A DNA stretch of 32,174 bases from Natrinema thermotolerans DSM 11552 (GCA_000337115.1 AOIR01000040.1:1-32174); one strand, 5' to 3'. Shown: positions 14,725-23,359, counted from the stretch's first letter. The notes: a model not told the origin generated them from the sequence alone. Numbers and translations: made by a program.

Positions 14725-15390
14725 ATGACCGACGTCCTCTCCGATGAGATCGCCCGGTTCGTCCGCGCGGTCGGTCCCGACCCCGACGAAACGCTGCTCG
14801 AGATGGACGAGTACGCCGCCGCCGAGGGCTTTCCCCACGTCGGCCCCGAAGTCGGCGCGTTCCTCCGACTGCTGGCCCGACTGACCGACGCCGAGCGGGT
14901 CTTCGAGTTCGGCTCGGGCTATGGCTACTCGGCCTACTGGTTCGCCGAGGCCCTGCCAGCGGACGGCGAGATCGTCCTGACCGAGGTCGACGAGGCGGAA
15001 CTCGACCTCGCCCGCGAGTACATGGCCGCGGGCGGCTACGACGGGATCGCGACGTACGAACTCGGCGACGCGATGGAGACGATCGACCGCTACGACGGTC
15101 CGTTCGACGTCGTCCTGATCGACCATCAAAAGGAGCGCTACGCGGACGCGTTCGCGGCCGTCCGCGATGAGATACCGGTCGGCGGCGTCATCGTCGCCGA
15201 CAACGCCATCACCGCCAGCGTCGTCGCGTTCGACGACCTGCTAGCGTGGGCCGAGGGCGACGCCGTCGAGACCAACGATCACACCCAGGGGGTCATCGAC
15301 TACCTCGAGACGGTCCGGGCGGACCCGTCGTTCGAGACGGTCGTCGTCCCGCTGGGCGAGGGAATCACGGTGAGTTACCGCGTCGAGTAA
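14725..15390 (+). CDS. SAM-dependent O-methyltransferase (family 3)
   Basis: The 221-residue soluble protein belongs to the catechol/caffeoyl-CoA-type O-methyltransferases. It shows motif I VFEFGSGYGYSAYWFAEAL (about 60-78) for SAM binding, the acidic LTEVDE after strand 2, FDVVLIDHQKERY with the metal-binding Asp, and GGVIVADNAI carrying the second metal ligand pair DN. The substrate is unknown. A TATA-like TTACTATAG (about 14693-14701) lies 25-30 bases upstream of ATG 14725. It is convergent with the small membrane gene at 15424, with 33 bases between stops. Confidence 0.9.
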   Translation: MTDVLSDEIARFVRAVGPDPDETLLEMDEYAAAEGFPHVGPEVGAFLRLLARLTDAERVFEFGSGYGYSAYWFAEALPADGEIVLTEVDEAELDLAREYMAAGGYDGIATYELGDAMETIDRYDGPFDVVLIDHQKERYADAFAAVRDEIPVGGVIVADNAITASVVAFDDLLAWAEGDAVETNDHTQGVIDYLETVRADPSFETVVVPLGEGITVSYRVE

Positions 15391-15423
15391 CCGCGAGCGG
15401 CGGCGATCGGTACGTGGTCCGTC

Positions 15424-15873
15424 TCAGGGGCTACTGTAGTCCGAGGTCTCGCCCTCGAGGACTGCGTCGTCGGCCGGGGCCGGCGAGCCGTACTCCCGGA
15501 GGCCGAGAAAGAGCGTCGTGCCCGCGGCGGCCAGCAGCGTCGCCCACGTGACCGCGGTCACTGCGAGAACGGTCGCGGCGGCGGGTCCCGGTGCGACAGT
15601 ACCGAGGGTCTCGAGGCCGGCGGCGTGACCGACGGCGGTCACCAGAAACGCGAGCCAGAGGGCAAGCGCCGTCCGCGCGAGCGCCCGCCGGCTGACCGAG
15701 CCGGCGTGGCGGGCGAGGGCGTAGACGCCGACGACGGCCACGGTCGTCGCCGTGAGGGTCAGCCCGAGCCCGTCGACGGTGGCGTTCGCGACGCCGGCGA
15801 CGGCGAAACAGGCCAGCGCGGCGGCGAGGCGAAAGCGGTCCGTCCCGCGTGGTGTCGAAGTCACGTCAGGCAC
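15424..15873 (-). CDS. Four-helix membrane protein, paralog of 19514-19960
   Basis: A 149-residue protein starting with GTG at 15873, supported by a TATATAT box about 28-36 bases upstream (15900-15909). Four hydrophobic helices (about 15-35, 38-55, 66-86 and 99-125) are followed by a hydrophilic tail REYGSPAPADDAVLEGETSDY. It aligns along its whole length with the product of 19514-19960: RLAAALACFAVAGVANATVDG versus RVAAVAIVAVGVAVNTGFDS, AGSVSRRALARTALALW versus AGTVGLRRAVTRWWLVA, and similar YG-P-VL-G tails. Function is unknown. It lies just downstream of the giant histidine kinase on the same strand but has its own promoter. Confidence 0.8.
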   Translation of the reverse strand: MPDVTSTPRGTDRFRLAAALACFAVAGVANATVDGLGLTLTATTVAVVGVYALARHAGSVSRRALARTALALWLAFLVTAVGHAAGLETLGTVAPGPAAATVLAVTAVTWATLLAAAGTTLFLGLREYGSPAPADDAVLEGETSDYSSP

Positions 15874-15967
15874 TGCTTTGCCGGGTTGAATGGGTGATCG
15901 AATATATAGCTGTTGACTGGGCTCGGGCTCGAGCCACGATCCCCGACTCGCCGCCCGCGCGACGGGC

Positions 15968-18900
15968 TCACTCGGCCGAGCCGTCGGCGGCCGGCAGGGT
16001 GACGGTAAAGGTTGCGCCCTCGCCCGGCTCGGAGTCGACGGTGATCTGGCCGCCGTGGCGCTCGATGATCCGGTGACAGAGTGCGAGCCCGATCCCCGTC
16101 CCGGGGTGGTCCTCGTGGCTGTGGAGCCGCTGGAACACCCGGAAGATCCGGTCTTGATGCTCGGGATCGATCCCGATCCCCTCGTCGCGGACCGAGATCG
16201 CCCACCGGTCGCCGGTTCGTTCGGCGCTGACGTGAATTTCCGGTGGCTCGTCGCCGCTGTACTCGAGGGCGTTCGTGAGGAGGTTCTGGAACACCTGTCG
16301 GAGCTGACCGGCGTCGCCCCGGACCACGGGCAGGGACTCGACCGTGACCGTGGCGTCTTCCTCCTCGATCCTGAACTGGAGGTCCTCGCGGACGTCTGCG
16401 ACGACGTCCGCGAGGGAAAGCGGCTCGAGGGGGTCCCCGCGGGTCTCGATGCGGGAGTACTCGAGCAGGCCGTTGATCATCTCCGAGAGCCGCTCGGCCC
16501 CGTCGACGGCGTAGTCGATGAACTCCTGGCCGTCCGCATCGAGGTCGTCGGCGTAGCGGCCCTCGAGCAAGCGGAGGTAGCTCGAGATCATCCGCAGGGG
16601 TTCTTGCAGGTCGTGGGAGGCGGCGTAGGCGAACTGCTCGAGGCGTTCGTTCGACTCCTCGAGTTTGCGCTGGTACTCCGTGCGTTCGGTGACGTCCTGA
16701 ATGACGAGCATCCCCGAGGTGACCGCCCCACCGGTCCGGACGGGAAGGGTAGTTGCGCGGAGTTCCCGGCCGCGGTAGCCGATTTCGAAGGACCGCTGCT
16801 CGCCCTCGAGCGCGGCGCGGAAGTGGGGTTCGATCTCCGCGAGTAGGTCGTCGGGGTATCGCTCGTGGATCGTCTGGCCGATCGTGGCCTCCCGATCGAT
16901 GCCGATCTCGCCGAGGAGACCACCGCCCGCGGCCGTATACCGCAGTTCCTCGTCGAACAGCGCGACGACGCCGTTCGGGAAGTTCTCGGCCAGCGTCCGG
17001 TAGCGCTGTTCGCTCTCCTCGAGTCGGCGCTGTCGCGCCTTCCGTTCGGTGACGTCCCTGACGACGCCGATCCGCTCGCGCCCGCGGTCGGCCGACGTGA
17101 CCGACGTGACCGCCGCCTCTATCGAACGTCGCTCGCCGGCTTTCGTCCGAAGATCCGCTTCGACGGTCGGCTCGCCGCACTCGTCGGCGGCGATCTCCCG
17201 TGCGAGGGCCATCACGTGTTCGTCGACGACCATCGAGGCGTGGCTCCCGAGCAGTTCCTCGCGGTCGTAGCCCGTCAACTCGACGTACGCGTCGTTGACC
17301 ATCGTGAACCGGCCCTCGGCGTCGAGGACGTAGATCCCGTCCTCGACCGTCTCGATGATCCGTTCGTACTGCTCGAGCTGTCGTTCCCGTCGCTTTCGCT
17401 CCGAAACGTCCCTGAAGTACACCGACAATCCGGTCTCGGAGGGGTAGGCCTGAATCTCCATCCAGACGTCGAGCGACTCGGAGTAGCGCTCCCACGAGAC
17501 CGGCTCCTGAGTCGCCATCGCCTCCCGGTAGCGGTCGGCGAGATCCGAGCGCGTCCCGCTGGGGAACACCTCCCAGATGTTCCGTCCGAGCAGTTCGTCC
17601 CGTGAACGGCCCAGTAGCTCCGCAGCGCGGTCGTTGACGTGAGTGAAACACCACTCGTCGTCGAGCGCGTAGAAGGCATCCGAGACGCGCCCGAGGATCT
17701 CGCTCAGTTCGGACTCGAGTTCGTGTTTGCGACGTTGGAGACGGCGTTCCTGTTCTTTCAGCGCCGTGATGTCCTCGCCGACGGAGACAACCCGTTCGAC
17801 GTCGCCATCGGGGCCGAACACGGGGACGGCAGTGATGGAAAACCACGTCCGCTCGCCCGAGTCCGCCCCGATCGACAACTCCACATCGCGGACCGGCTCG
17901 CCGGTGTCCCTGACGCGTGCCGACGGGCCGTGATCGGGGCCGATCGGCTCGCCATCGGCGTCGACGACGGTCCGTTCGGCGAGCAGTTCGGTCTCGCCGA
18001 GCGGCTCGCGATCCGCGAGTCCGAGCGCCGTCTGTGCGTGTCGGTTCGCCAGCACCGTCTCTCCCTCGGCGTCCTCGACCGAGACCGCCACCGGCATCGT
18101 CCGGAGCAGTGTCTCGGTCTGGACCCGTTCGCGCTCGAGGTGCTGTTCGTGGCTGATCCGGTCGAACGTCGCCTCCAGACTCGAGGCGACGATCTTCGCC
18201 AGTGAGAGATCGGCCGCGTCGAAGGCCGCTTGCTCCTCGGCACCGATGATGACGATCCCGTGGTCGCCGATCGGGAGACAGATCTCGCTGTGGATCGGCG
18301 TCTCGGGGTTGTAGACGGCCTCGTCGGCAGTGACGTCGTCGTAGATCAGCGGCTCGCCGGTCTCGAAGACCTGCCAGGCGATCCCCTCACCCGCCTCGAA
18401 CGTCGGCGGCTCGCCGAAGAGGGATTCGGCCGCGTCGGTCCAGGCGACCGGCTCGAGCGTCTCGTCGGCCGGCTCGTGGAGGAAGACGCCGTTGACCTCG
18501 AGCGCGAGGATGTCGGCGAGATGGCGACACGCCTGCTCGGCGACCGCCCGCCGCGTGCCGGTGGCGAGCCACTCGCGAACGGCCTCGTTGAGCCGCCGCA
18601 GCTGATAGGCCCGACGGTGTCGGTCGGTCACGTCGTAGTAGAGTTCGAGCCGGCCGCCGGCGTACGGCCCCGACCGGATGGGCTTGCTCCGGTGTTCGAG
18701 CCAGCGTTCCTCGCGGCCCTCGTCCGACGTGACGCGACACTCGAACCGTTCGGCGTCGCTGTTGTCGTCGTAGGTCGCGCCGACGATGTCGGCGAACCCG
18801 GCCGGTTCGGCGATCCGGTCGCTGATCACGTCGTCGACCACCGTCATCTTGTCCCGGCCGACGACGGTCGCCGCGTCGAGCCCGAAGTACCGCTCCGTCG

Positions 18901-19402
18901 CGTCGTTGATCCAGACGATATCGAACTCGTCATCGAGGACGAAGACGCCGACATCGGCCTCCTCGAGGACGGCCGTAATCGGTTCGAACGTCGAGGGCGG
19001 TCCCGCGGTGGCCGACGTCGCTTCGGACGCGGTGTCGAGTTCACGGACGAGCGCGATCGATCCCCGACTGCCATCGGCGGCCGGAACCGTCCCGAGGCGA
19101 ACCGAACAGGCCACAGTGGTCCCGTCTGCCGTCCGAACGGGGAACTCGAACGGGGCATCGTCGGCCGCGAGCGCGTCGGCACCCTCGAGCAGCCACGAGA
19201 CGTGTTCGCCCCGGAGCGCCTCGTGCGTGTACCCGGTCAGCTCGAGCAGGTCGTCGTCGACGGCGACGATCCGGTCGTCGGCGTCCAGTTGGATCACGCC
19301 GTCGTCGACCGTCTCGACGAGCGTTCGGTACCACTGGCGGGCCGCCCGGCCGTCGCCCTCGTCCCACGGTGGCGAGCCCGCTGGTTCCACCCGTTCAGTC
19401 AT
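15968..19402 (-). CDS. Multi-PAS/GAF sensor histidine kinase (1144 aa)
   Basis: This large cytosolic sensor kinase has no membrane helix. Rough domain order: PAS1 25-125, PAS2 140-265, GAF 275-420 (REWLATGTRRAVAEQACRHLADIL onward), PAS3 430-550, PAS4 565-680, PAS5 690-800, PAS6 805-920, HisKA about 930-990 with H-box SHDLQEPLRMI, HATPase about 1030-1140 with N-box NLLTNALEYSG, G1 DEGIGIDPEH, F-box IFRVFQRLHS and G2 GTGIGLAL. All kinase boxes are intact. No Cys/His pattern shows which PAS binds a cofactor; redox, light or ligand sensing are all possible. ATG 19402 is supported by a TATA-like CTTAT at 19428-19432; the in-frame extension upstream is not. It sits between two paralogous four-helix membrane genes in the same orientation. 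Confidence 0.95.
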   Translation of the reverse strand: MTERVEPAGSPPWDEGDGRAARQWYRTLVETVDDGVIQLDADDRIVAVDDDLLELTGYTHEALRGEHVSWLLEGADALAADDAPFEFPVRTADGTTVACSVRLGTVPAADGSRGSIALVRELDTASEATSATAGPPSTFEPITAVLEEADVGVFVLDDEFDIVWINDATERYFGLDAATVVGRDKMTVVDDVISDRIAEPAGFADIVGATYDDNSDAERFECRVTSDEGREERWLEHRSKPIRSGPYAGGRLELYYDVTDRHRRAYQLRRLNEAVREWLATGTRRAVAEQACRHLADILALEVNGVFLHEPADETLEPVAWTDAAESLFGEPPTFEAGEGIAWQVFETGEPLIYDDVTADEAVYNPETPIHSEICLPIGDHGIVIIGAEEQAAFDAADLSLAKIVASSLEATFDRISHEQHLERERVQTETLLRTMPVAVSVEDAEGETVLANRHAQTALGLADREPLGETELLAERTVVDADGEPIGPDHGPSARVRDTGEPVRDVELSIGADSGERTWFSITAVPVFGPDGDVERVVSVGEDITALKEQERRLQRRKHELESELSEILGRVSDAFYALDDEWCFTHVNDRAAELLGRSRDELLGRNIWEVFPSGTRSDLADRYREAMATQEPVSWERYSESLDVWMEIQAYPSETGLSVYFRDVSERKRRERQLEQYERIIETVEDGIYVLDAEGRFTMVNDAYVELTGYDREELLGSHASMVVDEHVMALAREIAADECGEPTVEADLRTKAGERRSIEAAVTSVTSADRGRERIGVVRDVTERKARQRRLEESEQRYRTLAENFPNGVVALFDEELRYTAAGGGLLGEIGIDREATIGQTIHERYPDDLLAEIEPHFRAALEGEQRSFEIGYRGRELRATTLPVRTGGAVTSGMLVIQDVTERTEYQRKLEESNERLEQFAYAASHDLQEPLRMISSYLRLLEGRYADDLDADGQEFIDYAVDGAERLSEMINGLLEYSRIETRGDPLEPLSLADVVADVREDLQFRIEEEDATVTVESLPVVRGDAGQLRQVFQNLLTNALEYSGDEPPEIHVSAERTGDRWAISVRDEGIGIDPEHQDRIFRVFQRLHSHEDHPGTGIGLALCHRIIERHGGQITVDSEPGEGATFTVTLPAADGSAE

Positions 19403-19460
19403 TGAGAGAGCAACGCCACTCCGACGGATAAGTGCAGCGCCGATGGCTATCACGGCGGGG

Positions 19461-19472
19461 CCCGCATGCGGG
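19461..19472. other. 12-bp palindrome CCCGCATGCGGG
   Basis: A perfect palindrome in the 111-base gap between the stop of the membrane gene at 19514 and the start of the kinase at 19402, upstream of the kinase TATA box (19428-19432). It could be a regulator site for the kinase or a 3' structure of the upstream gene. Confidence 0.35.
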
Positions 19473-19513
19473 CGCGGCCGTCGAACCGAAACACGGCGAC
19501 CGGGCCGTTCCCG

Positions 19514-19960
19514 TCAGTCGTCGCCGGTGAGGACGCGCTCCTCGGGGCTCGGCCGACCCGGATGGATCCCGTACGTGGCGAACCCGTAGAGGACCGTCAT
19601 CGCGACTGCACAGATGACCGTCGCACCCGCGAGCGACTCGACGGCGAGGCCGACGACGGGCCCGCGAAACGCCTCGCCGACGGCGGCCGCCGACTCGCCG
19701 TCGGGGGCCGCCGACAGCCCGTAGGGGAGAAACGTCGCGAACGCGACGAGCCACCATCGCGTTACGGCCCGTCGGAGTCCCACCGTGCCGGCGTCTCGGG
19801 CGGCGTTCGTGAGCGCGGCGACGCCGAGCGCGATCAGGAGCAGCGCCGGCAGCGTTCGAAGCGGGGAGTCAAAGCCGGTATTAACCGCGACGCCGACGGC
19901 GACGATCGCGACCGCGGCGACGCGCACCGAACGGGGCGGCCGATGGCCTGTTTCGGGCAT
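19514..19960 (-). CDS. Four-helix membrane protein, paralog of 15424-15873
   Basis: A 148-residue protein with four hydrophobic helices (about 12-30, 33-50, 62-80 and 100-126) and a hydrophilic tail TYGIHPGRPSPEERVLTGDD. It matches the product of 15424-15873 in length, helix layout and several residues (an AGTVGLRRA loop, an ATVICAVAMTVLYGFATYG final helix). ATG 19960 is chosen; a TATA-like GTTTTGTA lies about 27-35 bases upstream, and the in-frame TTG at 19990 would fall in it. Function is unknown. It lies 111 bases upstream of the giant kinase on the same strand. Confidence 0.8.
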   Translation of the reverse strand: MPETGHRPPRSVRVAAVAIVAVGVAVNTGFDSPLRTLPALLLIALGVAALTNAARDAGTVGLRRAVTRWWLVAFATFLPYGLSAAPDGESAAAVGEAFRGPVVGLAVESLAGATVICAVAMTVLYGFATYGIHPGRPSPEERVLTGDD

Positions 19961-20098
19961 CCTGTCGCCCGGTAGCAACGGGTTGTACAAAACTCTCCCG
20001 ACCCGTCCGTGTCGTCGCGCGGACGACGCGATCGCCGCGCCCCCGCGGCCACAACAAAGGACGTATTACCACTGCCGGTAACTCGAGGGTGAGAACGA

Positions 20099-20629
20099 AT
20101 GCAGGACCGCGATCGAGTCTCCCTGACGGCACTCCGACGGTCGGTGGCGGCCGCTCGCGGCCGCGCGATCCGCGCCGCATCGCGGCTGCCCGGTGCCGAG
20201 ACCGCCGGACGGCTGGGGCGGCTCTGGCAGCGACACGTCAGGGGCCGGCCCGACCAGTATCAGGCGTCGATCACCTTTCCGACCGGGCCCGACCGACCGG
20301 ATATCGGCGAGATACAGGGCTGGATCGAGGCCCTCGAGTACGCGTTCGAGGGGCGACTCGATGTCTACGCCCGACGGGGGCGCATCGCGGTCGAAACCGA
20401 TCCCGTGTCGGCGGAGCTGTTCGACTCCGAGGAGTTCGAGGCGATCTGCGATCGGATCGCGGACGGCTACGGCGGTTCCCACTCCCTCGCACATCTGCGG
20501 AAGTGGCGACGGAACGAGGGCCGGCTCGTGCGGGCCCACGTGATCGTTCCGGTCAAGCCGCTGTTTCCCCGCGATGAGGAACCGGCGACGGAACCCGCCG
20601 CGACCGCGCCGGCGGCCGGGTCCGACTGA
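20099..20629 (+). CDS. Hypothetical protein, basic N-terminus and acidic core
   Basis: A 176-residue soluble protein that I do not recognise. The first 45 residues are an Arg/Ala-rich, potentially amphipathic stretch (LRRSVAAARGRAIRAASRLPG). The core (about 52-155) mixes strands and helices: YQASITFPTGPDRPDIGEIQGWIEALEYAFEG, RGRIAVETDPVSAELFDSEEFEAICDRIADG and RLVRAHVIVPVKPLFP. A low-complexity Glu/Pro/Ala tail ends it. Third positions are G/C-rich and the acidic core is typical of a real haloarchaeal protein. The 138-base upstream gap contains the promoter of the divergent membrane gene at 19960; no clear TATA box for this gene is obvious. Confidence 0.75.
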   Translation: MQDRDRVSLTALRRSVAAARGRAIRAASRLPGAETAGRLGRLWQRHVRGRPDQYQASITFPTGPDRPDIGEIQGWIEALEYAFEGRLDVYARRGRIAVETDPVSAELFDSEEFEAICDRIADGYGGSHSLAHLRKWRRNEGRLVRAHVIVPVKPLFPRDEEPATEPAATAPAAGSD

Positions 20630-20677
20630 GGACCGGGCGCAGCGTCGCTCGGCCGCCTGCGGTCGTCGCCCGCCCGA

Positions 20678-21484
20678 TCAGTCGTCGTCGCTCGGCCCGG
20701 GGCCGGGCTCGCGGTCGGTACTCGGACTGCTGCCCGCGCGATCGCGGTCGCCGCTCCGCGACCGATCGCCGGTCGTATCGCCCTCGCTCGGCGTAACCTG
20801 ACTCGTCCGATTCATCCAGTTATCGATGTTCTCGGCGACGTAATCCTTGCCGCCCCAGCCGAAGGCGACGCCCGCACCGATGGCGATCGCCGCGCCCAGC
20901 CCCCACGCGAGCGCTCGAGCGAACACGTAGAGGATGCCGACGTCGATCCCCATCGTATCGAGGCCGATGACGATCACGGTGAAGTAGAGGAACATCCGCG
21001 CGCCGGTCGCGAACCAGGTCGTGTAGGCTGTCTCGGTCGCGGCCCGGGTCCGCTCGATGGCGTCGCCGATGAAGTCCGCGACGACGAACCCGAAGGTGAT
21101 CACCAGCAGGCCGGCGACGAATGCCGGCAGGTACGAGACCGCCGTGGAAATCCACTCCGACAGCATTGCGATCGCGAGCGCGTTCGCGGCCGCGAGGATC
21201 GCGAGGCCGTAGACGAACCACTTCGCGAGCGTTCCGAAGGCGTGTGAGACCGCCCGTTCGGTGCCGCCGAGGATGCGTCCCAGTGGCGTCTCGAGAACCA
21301 TCCGATCGAGTTCGACGCCGTCGGCGAGCCGGCGGACGACGCCGGCCGCGACGCGCCCGAGGACCCAGCCGATCGCGAGGATGATCAGCGCGCCGACCAG
21401 CCGCGGGAGGAACGTGACCAGCTCCGCGATCGGGTCCTGCAGCCAGTCGGGGACCTGTGCTTGAGCGGGGTACGGTGGGATCAT
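20678..21484 (-). CDS. MscS-type membrane protein (conserved TM-helix family)
   Basis: The 268-residue protein starts MIPPYPAQAQVPDWLQDPIAELVTF, then has four to five membrane helices of the conserved TM-helix/small-conductance mechanosensitive-channel type: LPRLVGALIILAIGWVLGRVAAGVVRRL, FVYGLAILAAANAL, AFVAGLLVITFGFVVADFIGDAI, FLYFTVIVIGLDTMGI and AWGLGAAIAIGAGVAFGWGGKDYV. It lacks a long MscS beta domain and ends in a disordered acidic/Arg/Ser tail of about 45 residues, so it is closer to CmpX-like proteins than to full channels. ATG 21484 is chosen; the 107 in-frame residues upstream are Arg/Gly-rich and look non-coding. Role is presumably osmotic or envelope-tension response. Confidence 0.85.
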   Translation of the reverse strand: MIPPYPAQAQVPDWLQDPIAELVTFLPRLVGALIILAIGWVLGRVAAGVVRRLADGVELDRMVLETPLGRILGGTERAVSHAFGTLAKWFVYGLAILAAANALAIAMLSEWISTAVSYLPAFVAGLLVITFGFVVADFIGDAIERTRAATETAYTTWFATGARMFLYFTVIVIGLDTMGIDVGILYVFARALAWGLGAAIAIGAGVAFGWGGKDYVAENIDNWMNRTSQVTPSEGDTTGDRSRSGDRDRAGSSPSTDREPGPGPSDDD

Positions 21485-22083
21485 GGACAGTGGGAGTTGG
21501 TGTCGTCCCGCCTTCGTAATTGAGTGCGTACGGATTGGTATCGAAATCAACCTGTTTCGGCGGCGGCCGCCGCGGCGATTGAAGTGTCCGTTACGGCGAA
21601 TTGCGCGCTGGCCGTACCGTGCCGGTCCGATGGGATTTCCGAGCGGACCGGCGGTCGTGCCGGTCTCGATCGGGCGGGCGACCCGCGAGCCCGCGGGCGA
21701 TAAACGGCTATTGGGGCCGATCGAACCAACGGCCGGAGACGTACCGGCACGCGGGCGACAGGAACGGTCGACCGCCACTGACCGAACATGTCCAGTTTCA
21801 CTCATGGGCTGCCCCGGTGACGCGCCGCCGTCGGCCGGTGACGTCGGTTTCGAGGGCGGTGTCGCGGCCGGTCCGCCGAGGGTCGACGGAGCGACCGCCC
21901 GACGGGAGCGCCAGTGAACGGCGTCGGGCCCCGCGTTCGGTAATCCCGCTTTACCGAGATCGGGGCTGCAGCGGCCGCGTTCGCCGGAACGGTGGCGTCA
22001 CGCCTTACGTCCGACGGTGCCACAGCACGGTCACGTACTGCCGTTATACCCACGCTTAGGAGGATCCGCGCACGAGGGGCAGT
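21485..22083. other. 599-base intergenic stretch, no gene recognised
   Basis: Frames here are open on both strands but give Arg/Pro/Gly-rich translations with no domain. The stretch contains an inverted repeat CGGTAA-N7-TTACCG (21938-21956) and a purine-rich TAGGAGGAT near 22057-22065, about 20 bases before the creatininase-family start. The minus-strand promoter for the MscS-type gene (TATA-like CAATTACG near 21513-21520) lies at its left end. Confidence 0.5.
21938..21956. promoter_or_regulatory. Inverted repeat CGGTAA-N7-TTACCG
   Basis: Perfect 6-base arms around TCCCGCT, 128 bases upstream of the creatininase-family start, in otherwise featureless DNA. It could be a regulator site or a small hairpin; nothing identifies the protein that binds it. 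Confidence 0.35.
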
Positions 22084-22854
22084 ATGTACCTCGCCGACCA
22101 CGCGTGGCCCGACCTCGAGTCGTACTTCGAATCGGAGTCGCTGGCGCTGGTGCCGCTGGGATCGACCGAACAGCACGGCCCGCATCTGCCGGAGGCGACC
22201 GACCACCTGATCGGGGAGGCGTTCGCCCGCGAGGTAGCCGACCGGACGGGCTATCTCTGCACGCCGACGATCAACGTCGGCGTCAGCGGCCACCACCGTC
22301 AGTTCCACGGGACGATGTGGGTCGAACCGTCGGCGTTTCGCCAGTACATGGAATCGTTGACCCGGAACCTCACGACCCACGGGATCGACCGGGTGATCTA
22401 CGTCAACGCCCACGGCGGCAACGTCCAACACCTGCGCGAGGTCGGGAGCCGACTCCGACAGGAGGGCGTCGCCTACGCCATCGAGTGGATGTGGGACGAG
22501 TCGATTCCGGACCTGGTCGACGACCTCTTCGAGCAGAACGGCCCCCACGGCGGGCCCAAGGAGACCGCGATGATCCAGTACCTCGAGCCGGAGTTGGTCC
22601 ACGACGACCGCCTCGAGGAGGCCAGAGACACTGGGGTCCCGAGCGTCGAGGACGCCGACACGGTCAAACACGGCTCGCGGACGTTCTTCGACGCGGCCGA
22701 CAACACCGACAACGGCGTGTTTGGCGACCAGACGGACGCCTCGGCCGAGAAGGGCGAGCAGTTGTTCGAGGCCGCGAGCGACCAGCTCGTCCAGTTGAGC
22801 GAGTGGCTCGCCGCACAGGACTTCGAAGACTTACTCCCGAACGACCACGTCTAA
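22084..22854 (+). CDS. Creatininase-family amidohydrolase, candidate FAPy deformylase (ArfB)
   Basis: This 256-residue metal-dependent amidohydrolase has the creatininase ligand set: STEQHGPHLP (Glu29, His31), Asp40 in ATDHL, YVNAHGGN (His110) and HGGPKETAM (Glu160). GVSGHHRQFHGT also fits the family. In archaea a creatininase homolog (MJ0116, ArfB) removes the formyl group from the product of GTP cyclohydrolase III in riboflavin/F420 synthesis. The ArfA gene is in this same window (1601), which makes ArfB a good guess, but creatininase relatives with other substrates exist. ATG 22084 is preceded by a purine-rich AGGAGG at about 22059-22064. It stands alone in its operon. Confidence 0.88.
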   Translation: MYLADHAWPDLESYFESESLALVPLGSTEQHGPHLPEATDHLIGEAFAREVADRTGYLCTPTINVGVSGHHRQFHGTMWVEPSAFRQYMESLTRNLTTHGIDRVIYVNAHGGNVQHLREVGSRLRQEGVAYAIEWMWDESIPDLVDDLFEQNGPHGGPKETAMIQYLEPELVHDDRLEEARDTGVPSVEDADTVKHGSRTFFDAADNTDNGVFGDQTDASAEKGEQLFEAASDQLVQLSEWLAAQDFEDLLPNDHV

Positions 22855-22933
22855 GCCACCGACTGCGGTCGTCCGACCCTGTCCCGGCCACGGCAATGAT
22901 AATCCTTAATAGCAACTTCTGCCGAGTTATTAT

Positions 22934-23359
22934 ATGGCAGTCGTCAGCGTCTCGATGCCCGACGAACTCTTGGAGCGACTCGACCAGTTCGCCGACGAAC
23001 ACGGCTACACCGGCCGGAGCGAAGTCGTCAGGGAGGCCTCACGGAACCTGCTCGGGGAGTTCGAGGACACCCGCCTCGAGGACCGGGACCTGATGGGGAT
23101 CGTCACCGTCCTCTTCGACTACGAGACCACCAGCGTCGAGGAGCGGATGATGCATCTGCGCCACGAACACGAACACCTCGTGGCCTCGAACTTCCACAGC
23201 CACGTCGGCGATCACTACTGTATGGAACTGTTCGTCCTCGAGGGCGAACTCGAGGACATCTCGGCGTTCGTCGGGAAGATCCGCGCGACCAAAGACGCGC
23301 TGACTGTCGATTACTCGGTGATTCCGGTCGACAGTTTCGATCCGCTCGCACAGGGATAG
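22934..23359 (+). CDS. nikR: NikR-like nickel-responsive transcription regulator (CopG/RHH)
   Basis: A 141-residue protein with an N-terminal ribbon-helix-helix DNA-binding domain ([38 protein letters not shown]) and a C-terminal ACT-like metal-sensing domain. The nickel ligands of NikR are matched by His88 and His90 (NFHSH) and Cys96 (HYCMEL), with a His-rich HLRHEHEH at 74-81 supplying the fourth ligand region. It probably represses nickel uptake genes when Ni is bound; no transporter lies beside it. A CTTAATAG TATA box (22905-22912) gives a leaderless start at ATG 22934. An imperfect inverted repeat, AATAGCAAC (22908-22916) against GTTATTAT (from 22926), spans the promoter and could be an autoregulatory site. 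Confidence 0.87.
   Translation: MAVVSVSMPDELLERLDQFADEHGYTGRSEVVREASRNLLGEFEDTRLEDRDLMGIVTVLFDYETTSVEERMMHLRHEHEHLVASNFHSHVGDHYCMELFVLEGELEDISAFVGKIRATKDALTVDYSVIPVDSFDPLAQG

Noticed and set aside
15861-17846. 661-residue minus-strand frame within the large kinase
   Set aside because: It is the shifted frame of the real kinase; its translation is almost entirely Arg/Gly/Pro and has no domain.
18230-19405. 391-residue plus-strand frame opposite the large kinase
   Set aside because: An antisense shadow; its Val/Asp/Arg/Leu-rich composition shows no family signature.
21485-21805. 107-residue N-terminal extension of the MscS-type protein
   Set aside because: The extension is Arg/Gly/Pro-rich, unlike a signal or membrane segment; the ATG at 21484 starts exactly at the recognisable protein.
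21802-22671. 289-residue minus-strand frame opposite the creatininase-family gene
   Set aside because: It runs antisense to a gene with all metal ligands and has no recognisable domain.
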